NCBI RefSeq assembly: GCF_028023675.1
Contig: NZ_JAQIOZ010000009.1
Span: forward strand, 62,001 to 126,000
DNA length: 64,000 nucleotides
Direction: 5' to 3'
From: Primorskyibacter aestuariivivens
GTDB lineage: Bacteria; Pseudomonadota; Alphaproteobacteria; Rhodobacterales; Rhodobacteraceae
A model generated the notes under the pieces. It worked only from the letters and a program-made list of their open reading frames with translations, made no database searches and was not told the DNA's origin. Below are positions 18,307 through 27,327 of the stretch, one piece after another (the first letter of the stretch is position 1; each line of letters begins with the position of its first letter). Both the position numbers and the translations under genes were made by a program.

Positions 18307-18945
18307 ATGGTCAAACTTGACATCATCTCCGATCCGATTTGCCCGTGGTGCTATATCGGCAAATCCTATCTCGACCGGGCGCTGGAGGCGGCGGGCGATC
18401 ATCCGTTCACCATTGAATGGCATCCCTTTCAGCTCAATCCCGACATGCCCGCCGGTGGCATAGACCGGCGCGCCTATCTTGAGGGCAAGTTCGGCGGTCA
18501 GGAGGGCGCGGTGCAGGCCTATCTTCCGGTGCAGGAACATGCGGAGAAGGCCGGGCTTGAGATCAACCTGTCGGGCATCCAGCGCACCCCCAACACGATC
18601 GACGCGCATCGCATGATCCACTGGGCCGGGATCGAGGGCAAGCAGACCGCGATGGTCTCGGCGCTGTTCAGGGCGTATTTCGTGGACAGCCGCGACATTG
18701 GCGATCATGAGACGCTGGCCGATATCGCCGACGGGCTGGGCATGGATGCCTCGGTGATCCTGCGGCTTCTGGCCAGCGATGCCGATGTTTCTGACATCCG
18801 CGACCGCGACGCCAAGGCGCGCGAGATGGGGGTGAATTCGGTGCCGACCTTTATCGTGGCGGGCCAGCACGCGGTGCCGGGCGCCCAGCCGACCGAGCTT
18901 TGGTCCAGGGTCATCGCAGAACTGGGCGCGCAGCAGACCGCGTAA
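18307..18945 (+). CDS. DsbA-family oxidoreductase (FrnE-like)
   Basis: A 212-residue cytoplasmic thioredoxin-fold protein with an intact CPWC active site near residues 11-14 (ISDPICPWCYIGKSYL) and the cis-proline region GVNSVPTFIVAGQHAVPG. The all-helical insertion typical of FrnE/2-hydroxychromene-2-carboxylate isomerase-like proteins lies between them. No signal peptide, so it is not a periplasmic DsbA. The start is the ATG at 18307; upstream codons look non-coding. Five bases separate it from the channel gene that follows. Confidence 0.88.
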   Translation: MVKLDIISDPICPWCYIGKSYLDRALEAAGDHPFTIEWHPFQLNPDMPAGGIDRRAYLEGKFGGQEGAVQAYLPVQEHAEKAGLEINLSGIQRTPNTIDAHRMIHWAGIEGKQTAMVSALFRAYFVDSRDIGDHETLADIADGLGMDASVILRLLASDADVSDIRDRDAKAREMGVNSVPTFIVAGQHAVPGAQPTELWSRVIAELGAQQTA

Positions 18946-18950
18946 GGCCC

Positions 18951-19298
18951 ATGCATCCTCTTCGTCTTCTTGCCCTGTTCCTGACCATCGTGATCATCGT
19001 GACCTCCGGCACGGTGTTTTTCCGCTATGTCGAGGGCTGGTCCTGGCTCGATGCCTATTTCTTTACGGTCGTGACCCTATCCACGGTCGGTTATGGCAGC
19101 CTTGTCCCCGCCACCGCCATGGGCAAGATCGGCACTACGGTGTTCATTTTCCTCGGCCTCGGGGTCTTTGCCGTTACCATCCAGCAATTTGGCGTCTTTG
19201 CCATGCGCAAGCGCGAGGAACATACCGAATGGCTCATCGGGCGACTGGGCCACAAGGAAGAGCCCCCGGCAAACACGGACGATCCCCCGACGCGGTGA
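18951..19298 (+). CDS. Two-transmembrane potassium channel
   Basis: A 115-residue ion channel of the Ion_trans_2 type. First transmembrane segment at residues about 4-24 (LRLLALFLTIVIIVTSGTVF). The pore loop carries the potassium selectivity filter TVGYGS, and the second transmembrane segment follows (IGTTVFIFLGLGVFAVTIQQ). There is only a short charged C-terminal tail and no RCK ligand-binding domain. It would act as a tetramer in the inner membrane. Confidence 0.9.
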   Translation: MHPLRLLALFLTIVIIVTSGTVFFRYVEGWSWLDAYFFTVVTLSTVGYGSLVPATAMGKIGTTVFIFLGLGVFAVTIQQFGVFAMRKREEHTEWLIGRLGHKEEPPANTDDPPTR

Positions 19299-19406
19299 GC
19301 TCTGAGGCGCAAAAATGCGCACTGCCCTGTGCGTTGACGGCGTCCAGCAAGTGACCTAGGCCAATCCCTGAATATGACGCGGGACAGGCCCCGTCAGGGG
19401 AGCTTC

Positions 19407-20618
19407 ATGTTAACGTCACGCATTTCCCAGACCGAATTCGTCGCATTGATGGCCATGCTGATGGCCACCATCGCCTTTTCCATCGACGCGATGCTGCCCG
19501 CCCTGACCACAATGGGTACGGCGCTGTCGCCCGTGGCACCTGATCGCGCCGCGCTTGTCGTTACCGCCTTTGTCGGCGGCATGGGGCTGGGCACCCTGTT
19601 CACCGGTCCCCTGTCCGACGCCCATGGACGACGTCCGGTGATGTTCTGGAGTTGCGGACTGTTTGCGCTGGCCGCCGCGATCGCCGGGATGGCACAAAGC
19701 CTTGAGGCGCTGCTCATTGCCCGGTTCGTGCAGGGAGTGGGTGCCGCCGGTCCGCGCGTGGTCGCCATGGCGATGATCCGCGACCGCTACAAGGGCCGGG
19801 AAATGGCGCGGCTCGTCTCCTTTGTCATGGTGGTCTTTTCACTGGTGCCGGTGCTCGCGCCGACGCTGGGGGCCGGGATCATCGCCCTGACCGGCTGGCG
19901 CGGGATCTTTGCCGCTTTCGTTCTGTTTGCCGCGCTGGCCGCGCTCTGGCTCTACCTGCGCCAACCCGAAACGTTGCAGCCCGGCTCCGAGCGCCCGTTT
20001 CGCCCGCGGCTGATCTGGGAGGGCTTGCGCGAGATGTGGGCCATTCCCATGGTGCGCCTGTCGGTCCTGACCCAGACGCTGGCCTTTGGCATGCTGTTTG
20101 GCATGCTATCCTCGGTCCAACTGGTGTTCGACCAGACATTTGGGCGCGGCGATACCTTCCATCTCTGGTTCGGGTTCGTGGCGCTGATTTCAGCCAGTTC
20201 CGGCTTTCTCAATGCGGCTGTCGTGCGCCGCTTTGGCATGCGGGCCATCATCATGGTGATGTTTGCCGTGTCCGCGTCGCTCAGCCTGTGCTTTGCGCTG
20301 ATCTGGCCCACCCTGCCCCCGTCATGGCAATTCGCCAGTTTCGTGGGCCTGCAAGTGGTGATCTTCTTTCAGGCCGGCATGACGCTGGGTAATCTCAACG
20401 CGCTGGGGCTGGAACCGCTGGGCCATATCGCGGGGCTTGCGGCCTCGGTCATCAGCGGGTTGTCGACCATTGGTGCCGCGATGATTGCCGCGCCATTGGG
20501 TCTGGCCTTTGACGGGACGCCCCTGCCGCTGGCTTGGGGGCTTTGCGTGCTGGCGCTGCTCTGCTTTGCGCTCACGCTCAGGATGCGGCGGCTTGAACGG
20601 GTGGCGCGGCACGTCTGA
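19407..20618 (+). CDS. MFS transporter, Bcr/CflA type drug efflux
   Basis: A 403-residue protein with about 12 transmembrane segments. The major-facilitator motif [15 protein letters not shown] lies between segments 2 and 3, and the motif after segment 4 ([21 protein letters not shown]) is typical of the Bcr/CflA multidrug branch. The start at 19407 ([11 protein letters not shown]) has AGGGGAG just upstream; the ATG at 19374 has none. Substrate unknown. Confidence 0.87.
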   Translation: MLTSRISQTEFVALMAMLMATIAFSIDAMLPALTTMGTALSPVAPDRAALVVTAFVGGMGLGTLFTGPLSDAHGRRPVMFWSCGLFALAAAIAGMAQSLEALLIARFVQGVGAAGPRVVAMAMIRDRYKGREMARLVSFVMVVFSLVPVLAPTLGAGIIALTGWRGIFAAFVLFAALAALWLYLRQPETLQPGSERPFRPRLIWEGLREMWAIPMVRLSVLTQTLAFGMLFGMLSSVQLVFDQTFGRGDTFHLWFGFVALISASSGFLNAAVVRRFGMRAIIMVMFAVSASLSLCFALIWPTLPPSWQFASFVGLQVVIFFQAGMTLGNLNALGLEPLGHIAGLAASVISGLSTIGAAMIAAPLGLAFDGTPLPLAWGLCVLALLCFALTLRMRRLERVARHV

Positions 20619-20626
20619 AATTCCCC

Positions 20627-20647
20627 GTATACATTTGTATACAATTG
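20627..20647. promoter_or_regulatory. GntR-type palindrome upstream of icd
   Basis: GTATACA-TT-TGTATAC (20627-20642) overlaps TTGTATACAA (20635-20644), which matches the shape of FCD-group GntR operators. A promoter-like TTGACG (20649-20654) and TAGGAC (20671-20676) with a 16-base spacer follow directly, so a bound repressor would sit against the -35 element. No GntR gene is visible nearby. Confidence 0.45.
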
Positions 20648-20725
20648 ATTGACGCGGGCGCTGCATCCTTTAGGACTAAGGTCGAGTGCGAATCTCTCCT
20701 GACCCAACCCGCAAAGGTGCCGCCC

Positions 20726-21940
20726 ATGTCCCGGATCAAAGTAGACAACCCCGTCGTGGAGCTTGATGGCGATGAAATGACCCGCATCATGTGGGACTTC
20801 ATCAAGAAGAAACTGATCGAGCCTTATCTGGATATCGACCTGCTCTATTACGATCTGGGTATCGAGGAACGCGACCGCACCGAGGATCAGGTGACCATCG
20901 ACGCCGCGATGAAGATCAAAGAGGTCGGCGTTGGCGTGAAATGCGCCACCATCACCCCGGACGAGGCGCGGGTTGAAGAGTTCGGCCTCAAGAAGATGTG
21001 GAAAAGCCCCAATGGCACGATCCGCAATATCCTGGGCGGCGTGGTGTTCCGTCAGCCGATCATCTGCCGCAACGTACCCCGGCTTGTCCCCGGCTGGACC
21101 CAGCCCATCGTGGTGGGGCGTCATGCGTTCGGCGACCAGTACAAGGCCACCGATTTCCATTTCCCCGGCAAGGGGCAGCTGACGATGAAATTCGTGGGCG
21201 AGGACGGCACCGAGATCGAAAAGGTCGTCTATGACGCGCCCTCGGCGGGCGTTTATATGGGCATGTATAACCTTGATGACTCCATCCGCGACTTTGCCCG
21301 TGCCTCGTTGAATTACGGGCTCAACCTTGGCTGGCCGGTCTATCTCTCGACCAAGAACACCATTCTCAAGGCCTATGACGGGCGTTTCCTTGAGATCTTC
21401 CAGGAGGTGTTCGAGGCCGAGTTCGAAGAGGCGTTCAAGGAAAAGGGCATCTGGTACGAACACCGGCTGATCGACGACATGGTGGCCTGTGCGCTGAAAT
21501 GGAATGGCGGCTTTGTCTGGGCCTGTAAGAACTATGACGGCGATGTGCAGTCCGACACCGTGGCGCAAGGGTTTGGCTCGCTTGGCATGATGGCCTCGCA
21601 GCTCATGACGCCGGATGGCAAGATCGTCGAGGCCGAGGCGGCGCACGGCACCGTCACCCGCCACTACCGCCAGCATCAGGCGGGTGAGGCCACCTCGACC
21701 AATTCCATCGCCTCGATCTATGCCTGGACCGGCGCGCTCAAGCATCGAGCCAAGCTGGATGACAACGGCGCGCTCAAGACCTTTGCCGAGACGCTGGAAA
21801 AGGTGATCGTGGACACGGTTGAATCCGGTTTCATGACCAAGGATCTGGCGCTTCTGGTGGGACCCGATCAGAAATGGCTGACCACCATGGGGTTCCTTGA
21901 AAAGATCGACGAGAACCTGAACCGCGCGCTGGCGGGTTAA
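20726..21940 (+). CDS. icd: NADP-dependent isocitrate dehydrogenase, eukaryote-like type
   Basis: Oxidative decarboxylation of isocitrate to 2-oxoglutarate in the TCA cycle. The 404-residue sequence begins [20 protein letters not shown], as in the homodimeric subfamily shared with eukaryotes, and carries [13 protein letters not shown] and the NADP-site region [15 protein letters not shown]. The start at 20726 matches that family; the upstream in-frame ATG at 20645 lies inside the promoter/operator sequence. It stands alone. Confidence 0.96.
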   Translation: MSRIKVDNPVVELDGDEMTRIMWDFIKKKLIEPYLDIDLLYYDLGIEERDRTEDQVTIDAAMKIKEVGVGVKCATITPDEARVEEFGLKKMWKSPNGTIRNILGGVVFRQPIICRNVPRLVPGWTQPIVVGRHAFGDQYKATDFHFPGKGQLTMKFVGEDGTEIEKVVYDAPSAGVYMGMYNLDDSIRDFARASLNYGLNLGWPVYLSTKNTILKAYDGRFLEIFQEVFEAEFEEAFKEKGIWYEHRLIDDMVACALKWNGGFVWACKNYDGDVQSDTVAQGFGSLGMMASQLMTPDGKIVEAEAAHGTVTRHYRQHQAGEATSTNSIASIYAWTGALKHRAKLDDNGALKTFAETLEKVIVDTVESGFMTKDLALLVGPDQKWLTTMGFLEKIDENLNRALAG

Positions 21941-22222
21941 AACGGGATGGCGCGGTTCGGGGCGCAGCCCCGGGCCGCGACCCGTCCGTCCCATTGTCTC
22001 CGCATGGACCTTAACCACGAATCATTTTCTGCCCCAATTTGGACATGTTGGCACCGGCGACGTTTCCGGATTGGCGTCAATTTTTTCTAGCGCCCGCCAT
22101 CATTTCCACCAGCGCGACGACCAAATCGAAAATTCCCCAAAATAAGGCGAAATCGGCACATTTCCTTGCCCAGATTCCGCCTTTATGCCATTTTTGGATC
22201 ACGGAAAATTTTGGAGCACCCA

Positions 22223-22306
22223 ATGATTATTCTGCTTGCTATGGTTGGCCTCGCTGCGCTGGATTGTTTTGTCCGCAGCTGCATTCTGGTTCCCGCGAAA
22301 GCCTGA
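22223..22306 (+). CDS. Possible 27-residue hydrophobic peptide
   Basis: A small ORF with GGAG seven bases upstream and a TGA at 22304. The peptide begins MIILLAMVGLAALDCFVRSC and ends in VPAKA. It could span the membrane once and has two cysteines. It sits alone, about 35 bases before a strong terminator, so the transcript would be short. It might be a membrane micropeptide or a leader; nothing else supports it. Confidence 0.35.
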   Translation: MIILLAMVGLAALDCFVRSCILVPAKA

Positions 22307-22338
22307 GTTACGAGTTACATCTCCGTTCTCTCACACGC

Positions 22339-22376
22339 AAAAAAGGCGTTCCGGACGACCCCGGAACGCCTTTTTC
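22339..22376. terminator. Bidirectional rho-independent terminator
   Basis: An 11-bp perfect stem (AGGCGTTCCGG/CCGGAACGCCT) with a short loop, preceded by AAAAA and followed by TTTTT, so it works on either strand. It would end a transcript coming from the icd side or the 27-codon ORF. Confidence 0.88.
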
Positions 22377-22409
22377 TTGTCCTGCAAAATGCCATGATCC
22401 CCTGCTGTC

Positions 22410-22622
22410 TTGGCCCGCATGGACCACGGAGCAGACAGCACATCGCGCTATGACCGGCTTTTCGCACTGATCCATCAGGCCGCGAGACAGGAACATCTGC
22501 ACGCGCGCCGCAAAGACGAACTGCCCCCGCCACATGCCATCATGCAACTGCGTGACGCGGCCGAGCGATCATTGGGCCGTGCGCCTGCCGATGAATCCCT
22601 GCGCCGGGCGCTCAGACCTTGA
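22410..22622 (+). CDS. Possible 70-residue hypothetical protein
   Basis: A charged, mostly helical product (SRYDRLFALIHQAARQEHLH, then a basic stretch). A later ATG at 22419 is equally possible. No convincing ribosome site; the 3' end overlaps the convergent DUF2235 gene by 11 bases. It may be a real small gene or chance; no family recognised. Confidence 0.3.
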   Translation: MARMDHGADSTSRYDRLFALIHQAARQEHLHARRKDELPPPHAIMQLRDAAERSLGRAPADESLRRALRP

Positions 22623-23805
22623 CGTGATTGTCGGGAATGTTGGGCTGATCGTAATCCTTGTCCGTTCCGCGCCGCTCAAAAACCGAATTGTGAATCTGCG
22701 CCCCATCGGGGATCACCCGCCTGCGTGAGCGGCCAAGGTAGAACCCGCCCAGCCCGGCCACCTTGTGACCGTTTTCATCACGTTTGCGTCTTGGCCAGTA
22801 TTCCAGCAGCTTCCAGCCCGCATTCATCGACTCGTTCCTGTCCGCCGTAGCCTTGGGTTTGACATAGCCATCCCCTTCGGTCAGCCCCTTCACGATCCGG
22901 TTGATGGTCCGGGTCTTGTAGCGCAGGCCCAACGGTTCGGTTTCTTCCAGCATCCATTCCAGCACCACCTTGCCAAGCGCGCTGTCCTCTTCCGGGTATC
23001 CGCCGCCGATGTCGCCATGCACGCCGGAAAACCAGACCTCGTTCACATCCTGCGGCTCGGGCTCTTGTGGGCGGACCGGGCTACGCCCCCAGAACTCGCC
23101 GCCCGTGGGCCAGAGCTGTGGGGTGAACATGGCGCGCCGTTCATCAATCGCCACCGCATGCCGCACCGCCTTGACCGACGGGTTGCGCTCGGTAAAGGCA
23201 TAGCGGCGTACATCCGGCCCGCGTTTCCATTCGATCACCGATCCAACCGTGTCAAAGAGCATCATGATATCAATAGCCACGCGCGGCGCGCGCAGCATCC
23301 GGTCGAACAGGCGCACCGCCGCAAAGGGGTTGTGATCCGGGTCCTTGCCGCCTGAGTCGCTGTCATCATCCGACACCTGCCGATAGGCGCGATAGGCATA
23401 ATCGACGAGGTTGTCATTCTCCGGCGAAATCAGCCCCAGCGCATGCAGGAACCCCGCCAGCACCCGCGCGGTATAGGCCCCACGCGAAAACCCGCCCAGC
23501 ACGATGCGGTCGGGGTCTGTCCCGGCCTCCTTGTCGCCATGGGAATAGTGCCTGATCAGGAACCGGTAGGCTTCCTTGACGTTCTGATCCACGCCCCAGC
23601 CGGTGGCGAGCCCCCAGACCTCATGCCCCTTGCGATATGTCGAAGACCAGGCGTTTTCGGCCCCAAATGTGCCAACCCCGGGATCGTAATAGACAAGCTG
23701 TCCCTCATCTTTCTTGAGACAGCCATAAAGCCGCAGAATATGCGTCCGGTTGCGCGCCACCTCGTTCGAGGTTCCGTCGAGCAGAATAACAATGGTTTTT
23801 GGCAT
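22612..23805 (-). CDS. DUF2235 alpha/beta hydrolase
   Basis: A 397-residue protein of the DUF2235 family, whose members include T6SS phospholipase effectors (Tle1 group) and stand-alone hydrolases. N-terminal VILLDGTSNE, nucleophile elbow GFSRG (105-109, Ser107) and the later GVHGDIGGGYPE segment are visible. No signal peptide, VgrG, PAAR or immunity gene is nearby, so an effector role is not supported here. Start at 23805 with AGGGGG upstream; a 7-5-7 palindrome lies 18 bases before it. Confidence 0.85.
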   Translation of the reverse strand: MPKTIVILLDGTSNEVARNRTHILRLYGCLKKDEGQLVYYDPGVGTFGAENAWSSTYRKGHEVWGLATGWGVDQNVKEAYRFLIRHYSHGDKEAGTDPDRIVLGGFSRGAYTARVLAGFLHALGLISPENDNLVDYAYRAYRQVSDDDSDSGGKDPDHNPFAAVRLFDRMLRAPRVAIDIMMLFDTVGSVIEWKRGPDVRRYAFTERNPSVKAVRHAVAIDERRAMFTPQLWPTGGEFWGRSPVRPQEPEPQDVNEVWFSGVHGDIGGGYPEEDSALGKVVLEWMLEETEPLGLRYKTRTINRIVKGLTEGDGYVKPKATADRNESMNAGWKLLEYWPRRKRDENGHKVAGLGGFYLGRSRRRVIPDGAQIHNSVFERRGTDKDYDQPNIPDNHVKV

Positions 23806-23822
23806 GAATACCCCCTGCAATC

Positions 23823-23841
23823 CTCTGAAATACCTTCAGAG
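23823..23841. promoter_or_regulatory. 7-5-7 palindrome before the DUF2235 gene
   Basis: CTCTGAA-ATACC-TTCAGAG is a perfect inverted repeat directly upstream of the ribosome binding site. It could be an operator or an mRNA hairpin controlling translation. Confidence 0.35.
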
Positions 23842-23863
23842 TACCGCAGAACGGGCAATGCGC

Positions 23864-24574
23864 CTAAGAATTTCCCCCGCGAAATCCGGTCGCCACGACA
23901 AATTTCTCGGAACTGTCCGATCGCGAGGCAGGCGGTTTCACATTGGCCACCTTGGTGAAATTCTGCTTGAGCAGCTTTTGCAGGTCGCCTTCCGCGCCCC
24001 CGGCCAGCACCTTGGCCACAAAGGTCCCGCCTTCTTCGAGCACGTCAAAGGCAAAATAGGCCGCCGTCTCGCACAGGTTCATGATGCGCAGATGGTCGGT
24101 CTGTTTATGTCCCGAGGACGCGGCCGCCATATCCGACATCACCACATCGGCCTTGCCGCCCAACCAGTCCTTGACCTGATCGTCCGCGCCGTCATCCAGA
24201 AAATCCAGCTGGTGCAGCTCAGCCCCCGCAATCGGTTCCACCTCCTGCAGGTCGATGCCCAGCACGGTGCCCACGGCCTTGCCGGATTTCTCACCCAGCG
24301 CATTGACCCGCTTGACCGCCACCTGGCACCAGCCGCCCGGCGCACAGCCCAAGTCCACCACCCGCGCACCCGGCACGAGAAAGCGGAACTTGTCGTCGAG
24401 TTCCAGTATCTTATAGGCCGCGCGCCCGCGATACCCCTCGGCCTGGGCACGCTTGACATAGGGATCGTTCAACTGCCGCTGCAACCAGCGCGTGGACGAC
24501 AGCTTGCGCCCGCGTGCGGACTTCACCTTGACCTTGAGATCGCGCTGCCCGCGCCCAGATGTGTTTTTCGCCAC
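23864..24574 (-). CDS. rlmE: 23S rRNA (uridine-2'-O)-methyltransferase
   Basis: FtsJ/RrmJ-type enzyme methylating U2552 in the ribosomal A-loop. 236 residues; SAM-binding motif [16 protein letters not shown], then [15 protein letters not shown] and [11 protein letters not shown] supply the expected catalytic region. I choose the GTG at 24574 ([15 protein letters not shown]) after AGGAAAGG; the longer frame to 24640 adds a cysteine-rich stretch not expected. In many alphaproteobacteria rlmE pairs with ppx; here ppx lies 2.8 kb away on the same strand. Confidence 0.93.
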   Translation of the reverse strand: MAKNTSGRGQRDLKVKVKSARGRKLSSTRWLQRQLNDPYVKRAQAEGYRGRAAYKILELDDKFRFLVPGARVVDLGCAPGGWCQVAVKRVNALGEKSGKAVGTVLGIDLQEVEPIAGAELHQLDFLDDGADDQVKDWLGGKADVVMSDMAAASSGHKQTDHLRIMNLCETAAYFAFDVLEEGGTFVAKVLAGGAEGDLQKLLKQNFTKVANVKPPASRSDSSEKFVVATGFRGGNS

Positions 24575-24641
24575 GGTTCCAGCCCTTTCCTGAGACACGC
24601 CAGATAGCCCTTCATACCGCGCGAAACAAGGGCAAGACAAA

Positions 24642-24664
24642 CCCCGCCGGGATCGCCGACGGGG
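24642..24664 (-). terminator. Probable terminator of the small membrane-protein gene
   Basis: CCCCG-c-CGG/CCG-a-CGGGG hairpin with a 5-base loop (24642-24664); on the minus strand it is followed by TTTGTCTTG. It lies 25 bases past the stop codon of the 57-residue gene. Confidence 0.6.
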
Positions 24665-24689
24665 TCTTGCAAGGGCGGAACATGTGGGA

Positions 24690-24863
24690 TTAGGCGGCGA
24701 AGACCCCCATCAGCGTCATGGCGATCCCCGCGACCACGAGCATGCCGATCACGGGTGAACCCGACACGGTCCACTTGCGGCGCGGTCCCCGGCCCATGCA
24801 GGCGCGGGCGTCGCGTTCAATGTCGTCAAGGTGGAACTTGTGGGTCATCGTGTTGTCATACAT
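24690..24863 (-). CDS. Small single-span membrane protein, hypothetical
   Basis: A 57-residue protein with a polar N-terminal half ([18 protein letters not shown]) and a C-terminal hydrophobic segment of about 20 residues ([16 protein letters not shown]). Start at 24863 with GGAG upstream; an alternative ATG at 24908 has weaker support. A terminator follows. Family not recognised. Confidence 0.6.
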   Translation of the reverse strand: MYDNTMTHKFHLDDIERDARACMGRGPRRKWTVSGSPVIGMLVVAGIAMTLMGVFAA

Positions 24864-25010
24864 GGCTCTGTCTCCGGGTTGGCTGGTGTGTGTTGACTTT
24901 CGATACATCCAACCTAGCCGCGTGCCGTTGCCCGCCCATGTGCCGCAGCGTGATAGAAGCGTGAAAACGCCCGTGATTTCCGTGAAATTGCAGTTTTTCA
25001 GGCAATTACC

Positions 25011-27260
25011 TCAGGACAGCCCCGCCATTTCCAACCGTTTGCGCAGCCCGTCTGTTTGCGACAGATCCTTGTAAAGCGTCACCATCTCCAGTTGGGGAAA
25101 GCTGTAATCCGGATCGAGCCGGTAGATCTGGGCCACGCTGTCGCGCGCGCCTTCGATGTCATCCTGCGCCACCTGCGCCGCCGCCATGAAGCTAAGCGCG
25201 CGCGGGGTGGGAAAGGACAAGCGCTTGAGCGAGTCGACCGCGCCCGCATAGTCGCCGCGCGAATAAAGCAGCACGCCCTGATCCTCGACCGCCCAGACCG
25301 GCAGAAAGGGATCAAGCGCCAGTGCGCGGTCCATCACCTCCTGCGCCTTGTCATGCTGGCCGCTCCAGCACCAGTAGACCGCCGATGTGCCCGTCAGATA
25401 GGCATCGCTCGGGTTGAGCTCCACGGCGCGTTGCACGTGATGCAGCCCCTTGTCGAAATCGCGGTTCATCATGGCAATCGCCCCGGCAATGCGCTGCACC
25501 TCGGGGTCATGTTCGTGAATGGCCAACGCCTGCGACAGATCGCGCAGCCCGTCCCCCAGCGCATAATCTCCATCAAACCAGGATGTGGAACAGACCCGCC
25601 ACGCATAAGAACGTGCGAAATCCCGGTCGATGTCGATCGCCTCGGTGAAAAAGCGCGATGCGCGCTTGGCATTGTCCAGCGACAGCCCCGCCCGGCGGTG
25701 ATTGTAAAGCCCGCGCAGATACCAGTCGAACGCGCCCATGGAATTGGTCAACGCCCGTTCGGCCCGTTCGCTGGCGGCGATCTCGGCCTTGTGCACCACC
25801 AGCGTCGCGATCCGGTCCACCATCAGACTTTGTTGCGCGAACAGCTCGTCAAAACGGCCATCGAACCGGTCGCTGTGAATGGTGGACATGTCGTTGAGAT
25901 CGGTGATGCTCATCGCGATGCGCAGATGGTCCCCCATGCGCAGCACGCTGCCATCGACAAGGTAGTTCACCCCGAGACTGTCCTTGAGGTCCGCCACGTC
26001 CAGGCCCAGCTTGCGACAAGTTTGCGCGGCGGTGGGCGAGGCGACGGTCAACCCGCCAAAGCGGGACACGCGGGCGGTGATCTCTTCGGCCAGCACCAGC
26101 CCCAGCGGGATGCTGCCCGGCTCGGAATGCAGGTCCTGAAACGGCAGGATGAGCAGCGAGAGGTCGCTGCCCAGCTTCTGCTCGGGCCGTTCGGTCACGG
26201 TACCCACCTGCAACCTGTGGCGCGGGACCTGGGCGACCTCATAACCCTCACTACCGGCACAGGGGGCGAAGCCAAAGGCCGAACCATGGTCGGTGTCCGC
26301 CATGATCGCGGGGCTGGCCACGCATCCGGCTTCGGTGTTGCTCAGCAACTGGCGCGCCGCGCCCTGCGGATCACTGTCGGCTTCGGCGGCGCTCAGCACC
26401 ACGGCACGCCCCTTGCCATCCCGGTTGTGATTGAACGCCGCGCTCAGCGCCTCTTCGGTCGATGCGGCCTCGGCAACGTGATCAAACGCGCCCGACGGGG
26501 TCAGGAACACGGTTACCACACCACTGCGTCCCGCATCGGCGGAAGCGGGTGCCAGGCGCGCGGCGCGGATCTGGCTCGCCAGTTGCCTTGTCTCACTTTC
26601 GGGCGTGACACCCAACTGCGTCTCAAGCGCCTTGCGACAGGTCTCATACTGCGCCAGCGCGACGTCGGTCTTGCCCATTGCCGCCAGCATCCGCATCAGC
26701 TTGCGGTGCAGCGCCTCGTTAAGCGGATCGCGGCGCAGCGCCTCGGCCAGTGCGGCGCTGGCGCGGGCGTGGTCGCGCATCTCGGCCGCCTGCTCCGCAA
26801 CGCCGGTGAGTGCGGAGACCATGCGCGCGTCAATCTCGCGGGCGCGGGCATTGGCCCAATCCTCGAACGGTGCGGCCACCGATGCGAACCCTTCGAGAAA
26901 GGCCGGCTGCCCGGCCAGAGCCATCGCGTCCTCCAGTTCACCCGCAAGAAGCGCACGGGCCGGGGCCGCAATCCCATCTGGGCGCAGCACCACCTGATCC
27001 CCGCTGGCCTCGAGCGGATCATGCCCCGCCGTGGCAAAGAGCTTGCGCAGCTGGCTGAGCGCTTGCCGCAGGTTGGTGCGCGCCTGTTCCTCGGGGCTGT
27101 CGGGCCAAAGCAACCCGGACAGGTGCCCCCGCGTCACCGGCTCGTTCATCCGCATCGTAAGATAGGCCAGAAGCGCCATCGCCTTGCGCGCGCTCAGCGC
27201 ATGGCGTTCGCCGTCAACTTCAATGCCTGGAGGTCCGAATAGATTGATATGAAATCGCAT
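25011..27260 (-). CDS. BTAD-type transcriptional regulator with TolB-like and TPR regions
   Basis: A 749-residue protein. Residues 1-95 form an OmpR-like winged helix (MRFHINLFGPPGIEVDG...LRQALSQLRKLF). Residues about 100-240 form a bacterial transcriptional-activator (BTAD) helical domain ending LETQLGVTPESETRQL. Residues about 360-470 look like the TolB-N-type region found in rhizobial cyclases (LLILPFQDLHSEPGSIPLGL). The C-terminal third is TPR-like (from AFDWYLRGLYNHRRAG). No cyclase or ATPase domain is present. Start at 27260 after AGGAG. It probably regulates transcription through protein contacts; targets unknown. Confidence 0.8.
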   Translation of the reverse strand: MRFHINLFGPPGIEVDGERHALSARKAMALLAYLTMRMNEPVTRGHLSGLLWPDSPEEQARTNLRQALSQLRKLFATAGHDPLEASGDQVVLRPDGIAAPARALLAGELEDAMALAGQPAFLEGFASVAAPFEDWANARAREIDARMVSALTGVAEQAAEMRDHARASAALAEALRRDPLNEALHRKLMRMLAAMGKTDVALAQYETCRKALETQLGVTPESETRQLASQIRAARLAPASADAGRSGVVTVFLTPSGAFDHVAEAASTEEALSAAFNHNRDGKGRAVVLSAAEADSDPQGAARQLLSNTEAGCVASPAIMADTDHGSAFGFAPCAGSEGYEVAQVPRHRLQVGTVTERPEQKLGSDLSLLILPFQDLHSEPGSIPLGLVLAEEITARVSRFGGLTVASPTAAQTCRKLGLDVADLKDSLGVNYLVDGSVLRMGDHLRIAMSITDLNDMSTIHSDRFDGRFDELFAQQSLMVDRIATLVVHKAEIAASERAERALTNSMGAFDWYLRGLYNHRRAGLSLDNAKRASRFFTEAIDIDRDFARSYAWRVCSTSWFDGDYALGDGLRDLSQALAIHEHDPEVQRIAGAIAMMNRDFDKGLHHVQRAVELNPSDAYLTGTSAVYWCWSGQHDKAQEVMDRALALDPFLPVWAVEDQGVLLYSRGDYAGAVDSLKRLSFPTPRALSFMAAAQVAQDDIEGARDSVAQIYRLDPDYSFPQLEMVTLYKDLSQTDGLRKRLEMAGLS

Positions 27261-27327
27261 TTTGCGGCTCCTGCACGCCCGGGATAAAGCGCAGGATAGC
27301 AAAATTAACCTTTTGCGTCATCCGTTG

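Noticed and set aside
22612-23805. Type VI secretion effector locus
   Set aside because: The DUF2235 protein is encoded alone, with no VgrG, PAAR, adaptor or immunity gene on either side.
25056-27242. 728-codon plus-strand ORF opposite the BTAD regulator
   Set aside because: Antisense shadow typical of high-GC genomes; the minus-strand frame has clear domains and a ribosome site.
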